In this document: piece after piece, positions 1-6,739 of the stretch | Layout: each line of letters opens with the position of its first letter | How positions within the stretch are numbered: the first letter of the stretch is position 1 | Assembly: GCA_947629805.1 (NCBI GenBank) | Contig: CANRFE010000071.1 | Location: 1 to 6,739, forward strand | Origin: an uncultured Clostridia bacterium | GTDB lineage: Bacteria > Bacillota > Clostridia > TANB77 > CAG-508 | Direction: 5' to 3' | Length of the DNA: 6,739 nt | Translations under genes and position numbers: made by a program | Notes under the pieces: generated by a model | Databases searched by the model: none | What the model saw: only the letters and a program-made list of their open reading frames with translations | Told to the model about the DNA's origin: nothing

Positions 1-389
1 GAGCAGTCTATTTAGCAAAAAATAAGTATACACACCCTAATAGTGTAGTAAGTACCTTAGTATATGGAGTACAATGGGATGCTATGTGTAAATATATAGG
101 AGCAGCAAAAGCGAACATGACACACCCAACTAGCCAAACAACTTTAAGTAAGACAAAAAGTTATCCAAATGACGATGAAACTGGAGATGTAGCAAAAAAT
201 ATTTACGATTTAGCAGGAAATTGTATAGAATGGACCATGGAAGAACACCGCGACATCAGTCGTGTTAGACGTGGTGGTTACTACATGGACGCTTACCCGG
301 TCTCCAGCCGTACCGACGGCAAGCCGATCAATAGCTACAACGTCTTTGCTTTTCGTCTCGCACTTTATATAAGTAACCCTGAAAGCTAA
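1..389 (+). CDS. C-terminal part of an FGE/SUMF1-like C-type-lectin-fold protein (5' end outside window)
   Basis: The reading frame is open from base 3 with no start, so the N-terminus lies upstream; 128 residues are visible. The segment YGVQWDAM followed by DLAGNCIEWTME, RRGGYYM and FAFRLALY matches the C-terminal half of the FGE-sulfatase/SUMF1 fold (family GNxWEWT, RGGS and GFR motifs). The two cysteines that FGE uses for catalysis, just after the RGG motif, are missing. GFRCA is replaced by AFRLA. I therefore infer a ligand-binding lectin-like protein, not a sulfatase-activating enzyme. Codon use changes sharply inside the gene: about 35% GC in codons 3-245, then about 55% in 246-362, with 19 of 33 codons in 246-344 ending in C against 9 of 81 before. 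This resembles the variable tail of a DGR target gene. Localisation and the N-terminal domain cannot be judged. The fold call is fairly secure; the role is not. Confidence 0.8.
   Translation, partial: AVYLAKNKYTHPNSVVSTLVYGVQWDAMCKYIGAAKANMTHPTSQTTLSKTKSYPNDDETGDVAKNIYDLAGNCIEWTMEEHRDISRVRRGGYYMDAYPVSSRTDGKPINSYNVFAFRLALYISNPES
246..362 (+). other. Candidate DGR variable region at the 3' end of the lectin-fold gene
   Basis: This stretch contrasts with everything around it: GC is near 55% by hand count, NNC codons (TAC, GAC, ATC, GTC, AGC, TCC, GGC, ACC, CAC) dominate, and it ends close to the stop codon. In known DGRs the template repeat is rich in AAC codons. Adenine-specific mutagenesis turns these into NNC codons in the C-terminal lectin fold of the target, leaving codons without adenine (here CGT, GGT, GTT) unchanged. 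The bases TTTCGTCTCGCAC at 351-363 occupy the place where an initiation-of-mutagenic-homing sequence would be expected. No template repeat or reverse transcriptase is present in the window. The boundaries are judged from composition only. An alternative is gene conversion from a GC-richer paralogue. Confidence 0.5.
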
Positions 390-452
390 TAGCAAGAAAG
401 CATGAAGAGTAGAGTAAAGAAACGTGAGTAGAGAAATAAAATAGAAGAATTC

Positions 453-481
453 TTTACAAAAAATAAGCCTTGTGCTATAAT
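453..481 (+). promoter_or_regulatory. Sigma-A type promoter upstream of prmC
   Basis: A TTTACA -35 box (453-458), a 17-bp spacer, and a TATAAT -10 box (476-481) preceded by TGC (473-475) give an extended -10 promoter close to consensus. The expected transcription start is near 488. It would drive prmC and probably whiA and hemW. The hairpin at 500-530 lies about 12 bases after the predicted start. Confidence 0.75.
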
Positions 482-499
482 AAAAATACAGTAAAAACC

Positions 500-530
500 A
501 AAAAGCTATGGAAACATAGCTTTTTCTTTT
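500..530 (+). terminator. Rho-independent terminator-like hairpin (possible attenuator)
   Basis: Bases 500-510 (AAAAAGCTATG) and 515-525 (CATAGCTTTTT) form a perfect 11-bp stem around a GAAA tetraloop. The stem is followed by CTTTT, so the T-rich tract is TTTTTCTTTT. It may end transcripts of the lectin-fold gene upstream. Because it also lies just downstream of the promoter at 453-481, it would sit in the leader of the prmC transcript. The GC core is only about 6 bp, so termination may be partial. The stem is A/T-flanked and could work from both sides. Confidence 0.65.
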
Positions 531-568
531 GAAAATAAAAATAGAAAAAAGAATAAGGAAGAAAAAAT

Positions 569-1408
569 ATGACAAGAAAGGAATTATTAAAACAAGGAAA
601 AGAAACTTTGCTTCAAAAGCAGATAGAAGATGCTAGCACAATAGCAAGGCTATTATTGCAATTTGTATTAAAAAGCAATAGAATAGAATTAGTAAAAAAT
701 GATACAAAAGAAGTAAAAAAAGAAGAGAAAGAACAATATGAACAACTTATGGAAGAAATCTTAAAAGGAAAACCATTGCAATATCTTACGAAGCATCAAG
801 AATTTTATGGCTTAAACTTCTATGTAGATTCCAATGTTCTTATTCCACAACCCGATACAGAAATTTTAGTAGAAGAAGTAGTGCATATTGCAAAACAGGA
901 AAAGAAAAAAGAAATATTAGATATTGGCACAGGAAGTGGGTGTATTGGCATTTCTTTAGCACATTCTATAGAAGAGGTAAGCATCATGATGAGTGATATT
1001 AGCAATAAAGCTTTAGAAGTAGCCAAGAAAAATAGTAAAAGCAATCATGTAGCAGAAAAAATTACTTTTGTACAATCAGATTTGTTTGAGAAAATAGAAA
1101 ACACATTTGATATAATTGTATCTAACCCACCTTATATAGAAACCAATGTTATTCCTACTTTATCAAAGCAAGTACAACAAGAACCCTATATTGCCTTAAA
1201 TGGAGGAGAAGACGGACTTACTTTTTATCGAAAACTACTGCAAGAAGCTCCAAAATATTTAAATAAAAATGGGTATTTATGTATGGAAATAGGCTATAAC
1301 CAAAAAGAAAAAATTTTACAATTAGCACAAAAAATAGGAATTTATAAAAAAGTAGAAATAAAACAAGACTTAGCAGGGAACAATCGTGTTTTTATTGGAA
1401 AAATATAA
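569..1408 (+). CDS. prmC: Peptide chain release factor N5-glutamine methyltransferase PrmC (HemK)
   Basis: PrmC transfers a methyl group from S-adenosylmethionine to the glutamine of the GGQ motif in release factors RF1 and RF2, which raises termination efficiency on the ribosome in the cytoplasm. The 279-residue protein has the usual family length. Residues 1-85 match the helical N-terminal release-factor-binding domain, ending in PLQYLTKHQEFYGLNFYV. LIPQPDTE (91-98) is the family's LIPRPDTE with Q for R. DIGTGSGCIGISLA (118-131) is SAM-binding motif I, and NPPY (186-189) is the catalytic motif that holds the substrate glutamine. The C-terminal LAGNNRVFIG is also typical. The ATG follows AAGGAAG (555-561) with 7 bases between. 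It is first in a likely prmC-whiA-hemW unit, and no prfA is next to it in the window. Confidence 0.95.
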   Translation: MTRKELLKQGKETLLQKQIEDASTIARLLLQFVLKSNRIELVKNDTKEVKKEEKEQYEQLMEEILKGKPLQYLTKHQEFYGLNFYVDSNVLIPQPDTEILVEEVVHIAKQEKKKEILDIGTGSGCIGISLAHSIEEVSIMMSDISNKALEVAKKNSKSNHVAEKITFVQSDLFEKIENTFDIIVSNPPYIETNVIPTLSKQVQQEPYIALNGGEDGLTFYRKLLQEAPKYLNKNGYLCMEIGYNQKEKILQLAQKIGIYKKVEIKQDLAGNNRVFIGKI

Positions 1409-1420
1409 AAAAGAATGTGC

Positions 1421-1427
1421 AAGGAGG
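1421..1427 (+). promoter_or_regulatory. Ribosome binding site that fixes the whiA start
   Basis: AAGGAGG lies 7 bases before the ATG at 1435. An in-frame GTG at 1417 would begin the protein six residues earlier, but it sits upstream of this site and has no site of its own. The ATG start is therefore preferred. Confidence 0.85.
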
Positions 1428-1434
1428 AAAACTT

Positions 1435-2334
1435 ATGTCTTTTTCATCCGAAATAAAAGAGAATTTAAGTAAAATGATGAGCTTAAAGAATAAAGAATTA
1501 GTAAAATATGAATTAATGGGGTATTTAATTAGCAATAATACAACTTGTAAAAAAAAGACTATTTGTTATTCTACAGGCAATGAGTATAATATTAATCGCT
1601 TTAGCAAATTACTTTCCAATAAAGACTTGTTGGATTTTCAAATCGGCTTAAAAGGAAAAAAATATCAAATTATGCTTCCTAAAATAGAAACAATAAGCGA
1701 AATTCATTATGAAGAACAAAAAATTCTTTTCACAGAAAAATGTATAGAAGATTTGGAAAAAGAAAGTCAAAATGTTCAAGAAGAATTAGAAAAAAAAGCA
1801 TTAATACGAGGAATCTTTCTAGGAAGTGGAAGTGTTAATAACCCAGAAAATACCTATCATTTAGAAATAATTTTAGCAGCAACAGAAAACGTACAAACGA
1901 TAAAAGTTATATTAGAACAAGCAAATATTCATGTAAAAGAAATGAAACGAAAAAGTGGAATTTCTTTATATTTGAAGGATGGAGAAGAAATATCAAAATT
2001 TTTAGCTTTTATTGGGGCTAATGCAGCAGTGTTAAAATTTGAAGAAATTCGTGTGTTAAGGGACATGAAAAATACGATTAATCGTAAGGTAAACTGCGAA
2101 ACGGCCAACTTAAATAAAACCATTGGAGCAGCTGTTAAACAAATAGAAGCCATTAAAAACTTACAAAGAGAAGGAAAGTTTGAAAATTTACCAGATTCTT
2201 TAAAAGAAATAGCGCTATTACGTTTAGAAAACCCAGATGCTTCTTTACTAGAATTAGGACAAATGTTAAAAAATCCAATAGGAAAATCTGGCGTAAACCA
2301 TCGCCTAAAACAAATAGAACAAATGCTCCATTAG
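1435..2334 (+). CDS. whiA: WhiA family DNA-binding protein
   Basis: WhiA pairs a LAGLIDADG-homing-endonuclease-like N-terminal domain, which has lost nuclease activity, with a C-terminal helix-turn-helix. It activates sporulation genes in Streptomyces and affects cell division and chromosome segregation in Bacillus. The protein here is 299 residues. MSFSSEIKENL is the standard family N-terminus. RGIFLGSGSVNNPE (125-138) is the conserved motif of the endonuclease-like fold. From about 205 the segment with INRKVNCETANLNKT and then LPDSLKEIALLRLENPDASLLELGQML (243-278), followed by GKSGVNHRLKQIEQ, is the helix-turn-helix region. It ends slightly earlier than many relatives, and its last His codon and TAG stop lie inside the repeat element at 2328-2435. 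The usual neighbours rapZ and yvcK are not in view. It starts 26 bases after prmC and is probably co-transcribed with it. Confidence 0.93.
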   Translation: MSFSSEIKENLSKMMSLKNKELVKYELMGYLISNNTTCKKKTICYSTGNEYNINRFSKLLSNKDLLDFQIGLKGKKYQIMLPKIETISEIHYEEQKILFTEKCIEDLEKESQNVQEELEKKALIRGIFLGSGSVNNPENTYHLEIILAATENVQTIKVILEQANIHVKEMKRKSGISLYLKDGEEISKFLAFIGANAAVLKFEEIRVLRDMKNTINRKVNCETANLNKTIGAAVKQIEAIKNLQREGKFENLPDSLKEIALLRLENPDASLLELGQMLKNPIGKSGVNHRLKQIEQMLH

Positions 2335-2435
2335 GGACGTTTTTTAAAGGAGTATCTGTCCCTTTTGCGACATTATAAACGAAAAAAGTACCATTAGGGA
2401 CAGATACTCCTTTAAAAAACGTCCCTTTTGGGACA
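2328..2435 (+). repeat. 108-bp REPIN/MITE-like element: two 45-bp units with mutually inverted 19-bp cores
   Basis: Unit A (2328-2372) and unit B (2391-2435) share the same left flank CCATTAGGGAC and the same right flank GTCCCTTTTGNGACA, both in direct orientation. Their 19-bp cores (2339-2357 and 2402-2420) are exact reverse complements of each other. As a result 2333-2363 and 2396-2426 form a perfect 31-bp inverted repeat with a 32-base loop. Unit B can also fold locally, GTCCC-TTTT-GGGAC (2421-2434); the matching hairpin in unit A carries one mismatch. The element contributes the whiA stop codon and abuts the hemW ribosome binding site. GGGAC/GTCCC-ended palindromes suggest a non-autonomous mobile repeat mobilised in trans, but no transposase is present. 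It could also act as a weak terminator or mRNA stability element. Confidence 0.8.
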
Positions 2436-2441
2436 AGGAGG
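2435..2441 (+). promoter_or_regulatory. Ribosome binding site of hemW
   Basis: AAGGAGG lies 8 bases before the ATA at 2450, the position where HemW homologues begin. It lies far (more than 100 bases) from the first in-frame ATG at 2543. It starts at the last base of the repeat element. It decides for an ATA start, as described under hemW. Confidence 0.75.
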
Positions 2442-2449
2442 AAGGAAAA

Positions 2450-3586
2450 ATAAAAGAGTTAGGTTTATATGTACATATTCCATTTTGTAAACAAAAGTGC
2501 TATTATTGCGATTTTGTTTCTTATGCACATAAGGAAGAAAAAATGCAGGAATATGTAGAAGCGTTAAAAAAGGAAATAAAACAAGAAGCAAACAAACAAG
2601 AATATGAAGTAACTTCTATTTATATGGGTGGAGGAACGCCTTCTTTGTTAAATGAAAAATATATAGAAGAAATAATGAGGGTTATAAAGCAACTATACCC
2701 TATAAGCAAAACAGCAGAAATAACACTAGAAGCAAATCCGGGAACACTTACAAAGCAAAAATTGGAACTTTATAAAAAAGTGGGAGTAAATCGACTTAGT
2801 ATGGGTTTGCAATCTTGTAATAATCAGCTTTTAAGTCAAATTGGAAGAATACACACCTATGAAGAGTTTGAAAAAAATTATTTGTTAGCAAGGAAAATAG
2901 GAATTCAAAACATTAATGTAGATTTAATGTTGGGCTTACCAAACCAAACTTTGCAAGATTTAGAAGAAAGTCTTAAAAAGGTGGTTTCTTTAACTCCAGA
3001 ACACATTTCTTTGTATGCTTTAATTGTAGAGGAAAATACCAAAATGCAAAAGATGGTAGAAGAAGGGAAGGCTATTTTACCAGAAGAAGAGCTAGAAAGG
3101 AAAATGTATTGGCAAGCAAAGGAGTATTTAGAACAAAATGGTTATTCCCATTATGAAATTTCAAATTTTGCTAAAAAGGGCTATGAAGCAAGGCATAACC
3201 AAAATTGTTGGTCACAAAAAGAATATATAGGGTTTGGCGTAGCAGCCCATTCTTATTTTGATAATAAGAGATATTGTAATACAAATTCAATTGAGCAATA
3301 TTGCAAAAACATACAAGATGGTAACTATAGGAAAAATCGAACGATTTGTGAAATACAAACAGAAGAGGATAAGAAAAAAGAATATATGTTGCTGGGTTTA
3401 AGAAAAATAGAAGGTGTGAACATACAAGAGTTTAAAAATAAGTTTGTTCAGAACCCTTTGTATATATTTCGTGAGGAATTAGCAAAATTAGTAGAAAAGG
3501 AGCTCATTGAAGTAGATTTCAATTTTATTAAATTAACCAACAAAGGACTAGATTTTGCTAATTTAGTGTGGGAAGAATTTGTATAG
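2450..3586 (+). CDS. hemW: Radical SAM heme chaperone HemW (formerly annotated as oxygen-independent coproporphyrinogen III oxidase-like), apparent ATA start
   Basis: HemW is a cytoplasmic radical-SAM protein that binds heme and delivers it to target proteins; it was long confused with HemN. From ATA the protein has 378 residues, the family length. It opens with KELGLYVHIPFC and has the CX3CX2C iron-sulfur motif (Cys13, 17, 20), GGGTPS (60-65), EANPGT (94-99), GVNRLSMGLQS (112-122) and the C-terminal HemW segment HNQNCW (249-254, usually HNxxYW) with YIGFGVAAHSY. The first ATG, at 2543, would remove the whole iron-sulfur motif, so it cannot be the functional start. No ATG, GTG, TTG or CTG occurs in frame between the stop at 2345 and this point. 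ATA lies where homologues have ATG. It may be a rare start codon, a deleterious mutation or a base error. In many clostridia hemW precedes hrcA, as here. Confidence 0.9.
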   Translation: MKELGLYVHIPFCKQKCYYCDFVSYAHKEEKMQEYVEALKKEIKQEANKQEYEVTSIYMGGGTPSLLNEKYIEEIMRVIKQLYPISKTAEITLEANPGTLTKQKLELYKKVGVNRLSMGLQSCNNQLLSQIGRIHTYEEFEKNYLLARKIGIQNINVDLMLGLPNQTLQDLEESLKKVVSLTPEHISLYALIVEENTKMQKMVEEGKAILPEEELERKMYWQAKEYLEQNGYSHYEISNFAKKGYEARHNQNCWSQKEYIGFGVAAHSYFDNKRYCNTNSIEQYCKNIQDGNYRKNRTICEIQTEEDKKKEYMLLGLRKIEGVNIQEFKNKFVQNPLYIFREELAKLVEKELIEVDFNFIKLTNKGLDFANLVWEEFV

Positions 3587-3642
3587 CAGGCAATTTTGCA
3601 TAACAGGGAATTTAGGAAAAACACAAAAAATTCACAAAAAAA

Positions 3643-3669
3643 TTAGCAATCTGTATTGACAAGTGCTAA
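3643..3669 (+). promoter_or_regulatory. CIRCE operator 1 (HrcA binding site)
   Basis: TTAGCAATC, nine bases, AAGTGCTAA. The family consensus is TTAGCACTC-N9-GAGTGCTAA. The right arm matches except for its first base, and the left arm differs at two positions. It overlaps the -35 box TTGACA, so bound HrcA would block RNA polymerase. Confidence 0.9.
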
Positions 3670-3684
3670 AAATGGGTATAATAT
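3656..3684 (+). promoter_or_regulatory. Sigma-A promoter of the hrcA-grpE-dnaK operon
   Basis: The -35 box is a perfect TTGACA (3656-3661). TATAATAT at 3677-3684 supplies the -10 box: TAATAT (3679-3684) gives the ideal 17-bp spacer, and TATAAT (3677-3682) gives 15 bp. The expected start is near 3691. One CIRCE copy overlaps the -35 box and the other begins at about the transcription start. Confidence 0.85.
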
Positions 3685-3692
3685 AGAAAAAG

Positions 3693-3719
3693 TTAGCAGT
3701 CTAAAGTAGAAAGTGCTAA
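3693..3719 (+). promoter_or_regulatory. CIRCE operator 2 (HrcA binding site)
   Basis: TTAGCAGTC, nine bases, AAGTGCTAA; it has the same right arm as operator 1 and a differently decayed left arm. It lies in the transcribed leader, just before the hrcA ribosome binding site. It can therefore act as a DNA operator and also fold in the mRNA, where CIRCE is known in Bacillus to influence stability. Confidence 0.9.
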
Positions 3720-3735
3720 ACTAAGAGGTGATAAA

Positions 3736-4746
3736 TTGGACGAACGAAAAAAGAAAATATTACAGGCGGTTATTGATGAATATGTAAATACAGCAGAGCC
3801 AGTTAGTTCTTCGTCTTTAGTGGAAAAATATCATTTGCATTATAGTAGTGCTACGGTTCGAAACGAATTAGCAGAACTAGAAAAAAATGGCTATTTAGAC
3901 AAAACACACACTTCCTCTGGTCGTATTCCCTCCGAAAAGGGTTATCGTTTTTATGTAGATGAACTTATTAAAGAAGATGATATTTCACTAGAAGAAATGA
4001 AATATATTCAATCAAAACTAGATGCAAAAATAAATGAAATAGAAGATTTAGCAAAAATTGCCACTACTACTTTGTCAGAAATTACGCATTATACTACAGT
4101 AGCTGTTGGGCCAAAGCCAGAAAGACAGCTCATTGAAGAAATAAAATTTGTGTTGTTAGGTACACGTATGCTAATGGTAGTAATTGTTACCGATAGTGGT
4201 TTGGTAAAAGAAACTATTATTAAATACGATGAAGATATTACCCAAACGCAAGTAGAAACCCTAAACAATTTATTCAATGCAAAATTAAAAGGAAAGCCAT
4301 TGTCGAAAATAGATAAGCCAATGGAAGAATATATTTTAGCAGAAATTACTTATAGCATAGATGTAATAAAACCAATTATTGAACAAATTAATCGCATTAT
4401 TGAGGAAGATACTTTTTATTTGGAAGGTGCCAACAAGGCTTTTGATTTACCAGAATTTAAAAGTTTAGAACTGGCAAAAAATTTCGTTCATGTTTTAGAT
4501 GAAAAAGAAGTGATGTTAGACATTTTAGATTCAGGCGTTGCCAAAGACATTAATGTATATATTGGAGACGAAAACGATAAAAAGGAATTAAAGGATTTTA
4601 GTGTGATTACTTTTAAGCATTCTGTGGGAAATAAAGATTTAGGAACGATTGGCATTATAGGCCCAAAAAGGATGAATTATTCCAAAGTTATTTCCGTTAT
4701 GAAATATATTAGCAAAAAAATTAACGAAAACAAGAAAGGAGAATAA
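3736..4746 (+). CDS. hrcA: Heat-inducible transcription repressor HrcA
   Basis: HrcA binds CIRCE operators and represses class I heat-shock genes. Its active folding depends on GroEL in the studied systems, so chaperone shortage relieves repression. The protein has 336 residues, normal for the family. The N-terminal winged helix covers about residues 1-75, with SSATVRNELAELEKNGYL and HTSSGRIPSEKGYRFYVDEL; TAEPVSSSSL stands where TAEPVGSRTL is common. The remainder is the GAF-like dimerisation domain with its inserted region. The start is TTG at 3736, preceded by AAGAGGTG (3723-3730). Homologues beginning (M)LDERKxKIL align from here and no ATG is available. Two CIRCE copies flank its promoter, so autorepression is expected. 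The coding region ends one base before grpE, whose ribosome binding site AAAGGAG (4735-4741) lies inside it, which suggests translational coupling. Confidence 0.96.
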   Translation: MDERKKKILQAVIDEYVNTAEPVSSSSLVEKYHLHYSSATVRNELAELEKNGYLDKTHTSSGRIPSEKGYRFYVDELIKEDDISLEEMKYIQSKLDAKINEIEDLAKIATTTLSEITHYTTVAVGPKPERQLIEEIKFVLLGTRMLMVVIVTDSGLVKETIIKYDEDITQTQVETLNNLFNAKLKGKPLSKIDKPMEEYILAEITYSIDVIKPIIEQINRIIEEDTFYLEGANKAFDLPEFKSLELAKNFVHVLDEKEVMLDILDSGVAKDINVYIGDENDKKELKDFSVITFKHSVGNKDLGTIGIIGPKRMNYSKVISVMKYISKKINENKKGE

Positions 4747-4747
4747 A

Positions 4748-5269
4748 ATGGCAGAAGAAAAAGAGCAAAAGACAGAAGAAGTAGAAAAGAAAGAAGAGAA
4801 AAAAGAGGAGGCAGAAGAAACAAAATTAAAAGATACCATTCTTTTACAAAAACAACAATTAGAAGAACAAGAAGATAGGTTAAAACGTTTAATGGCAGAA
4901 TTTGATAACTTCAAAAAAAGAAGTGCAAAAGAAAGAGAAGGATTGTACAATTCTTTAATTTCCGATATTTTTTCTTCTTTATTACCCGTTATTGATAATT
5001 TAGAAAAGCCAGTACAAACGAAAACAGAAGACGAAAGCTATAAACAAGGGGTAGAATTAGTATTAAAACAATTTCAAGAAGTTTTAAGTGCAAATGGAGT
5101 GCAAGAAATAGAAACTGTAGGGAAAACCTTTGATCCAGAACTGCATGAAGCGGTAAGTTCGGTTACAGATGAAGCTTTAGGACAAAAAGAAATAAAAGAA
5201 GAATATAGAAAAGGTTACAAAATAGGCAATAAAGTAATACGTCATTCAATGGTAGTAGTAGCCAATTAA
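4748..5269 (+). CDS. grpE: Nucleotide exchange factor GrpE
   Basis: GrpE is the dimeric co-chaperone that releases ADP from DnaK and so drives its substrate cycle in the cytoplasm. The protein has 173 residues. Residues 1-27 are a disordered Glu/Lys-rich tail. About 28-70 form the long coiled-coil helix ending in LMAEFDNFKKRSAKER. SSLLPVIDNLEKPV (76-89) belongs to the four-helix region. The C-terminal beta domain that contacts DnaK contains GKTFDPELHEAVSSV (125-139) and GYKIGNKVIRHSMVVVAN (156-173). The usual final RPA of GYxLxxRVIRPAxV is RHS here. It follows hrcA by one base, and an 85-base gap with a hairpin separates it from dnaK. Shared control by the CIRCE promoter is inferred from the absence of another promoter. 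Confidence 0.97.
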   Translation: MAEEKEQKTEEVEKKEEKKEEAEETKLKDTILLQKQQLEEQEDRLKRLMAEFDNFKKRSAKEREGLYNSLISDIFSSLLPVIDNLEKPVQTKTEDESYKQGVELVLKQFQEVLSANGVQEIETVGKTFDPELHEAVSSVTDEALGQKEIKEEYRKGYKIGNKVIRHSMVVVAN

Positions 5270-5302
5270 AAAGTTATTAATTTTAAAAATATAAAATAAA
5301 AG

Positions 5303-6739
<1,437 letters not shown>

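Noticed and set aside
390..568. A DGR template repeat, accessory gene or reverse transcriptase just after the lectin-fold gene
   Set aside because: The stretch is AT-rich, has no AAC-rich near-copy of 246-362 and no sizeable frame. Only the promoter, the hairpin and a short GAGTAGAG direct repeat (407-414, 426-433) were seen.
210..575. Open frame of 121 codons on the - strand
   Set aside because: It spans the end of the lectin-fold gene, the promoter and the hairpin. Its hydrophobic, Phe-rich product is what antisense of A-rich DNA gives. No ribosome binding site or family was recognised.
1417..1434. GTG at 1417 as the whiA start
   Set aside because: The AAGGAGG site lies downstream of it, and homologues begin at MSFSS, which corresponds to the ATG at 1435.
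2328..2435. CRISPR repeats
   Set aside because: There are only two units, with inverted cores and an 18-base spacer; no array and no cas genes are present.
2543..2545. ATG at 2543 as the hemW start
   Set aside because: It would remove the CX3CX2C iron-sulfur motif and has no well-placed strong ribosome binding site.
3587..3642. A terminator between hemW and the heat-shock promoter
   Set aside because: Only a 4-bp palindrome (GCAATTTTGC) is visible, too weak to call. Readthrough from hemW into hrcA is possible.
4639..4950. Ser/Phe-rich open frame on the - strand
   Set aside because: It is the antisense of the Glu/Lys-rich GrpE N-terminus and the HrcA C-terminus; the composition is a by-product of GAA/AAA codons.

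Overview
The window reads as chromosomal DNA of a low-GC Gram-positive bacterium, most likely a member of the Clostridia. The evidence is strongly A-ending and T-ending codon use, AGGAGG-type ribosome binding sites, WhiA, HrcA with CIRCE operators, and a DnaK with the short Firmicutes-type nucleotide-binding domain. All genes lie on the + strand. Genus or species cannot be named from the sequence alone.

Region 1 (1-389) is the 3' end of a gene for a protein with a formylglycine-generating-enzyme (FGE/SUMF1) type C-lectin fold. Its last third switches abruptly from about 35% to about 55% GC and is packed with NNC codons. The FGE catalytic cysteines are absent. This is the pattern expected of a variable region of a diversity-generating retroelement (DGR). 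No reverse transcriptase or template repeat lies in the window, so this is a hypothesis.

Region 2 (390-568) holds an excellent sigma-A promoter followed almost at once by a perfect 11-bp hairpin with a T-rich tail. This is either an attenuator-like leader or a terminator for the upstream gene.

Region 3 (569-3586) carries prmC (release-factor glutamine methyltransferase), whiA (DNA-binding division/sporulation regulator family) and hemW (radical-SAM heme chaperone). Between whiA and hemW sits a 108-bp element made of two 45-bp units. The flanks of the two units are in direct orientation, but their 19-bp cores are exactly inverted. The element supplies the whiA stop codon and ends at the hemW ribosome binding site. 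The only start codon that fits hemW is ATA, placed correctly behind a perfect ribosome binding site.

Region 4 (3587-6739) is the class I heat-shock operon hrcA-grpE-dnaK. A promoter sits between two CIRCE operators, so HrcA should repress its own operon. A hairpin without a T-tract lies between grpE and dnaK, and dnaK runs off the window after 461 codons. GrpE exchanges nucleotide on DnaK, and free chaperone capacity is sensed through HrcA folding in this class of operon.
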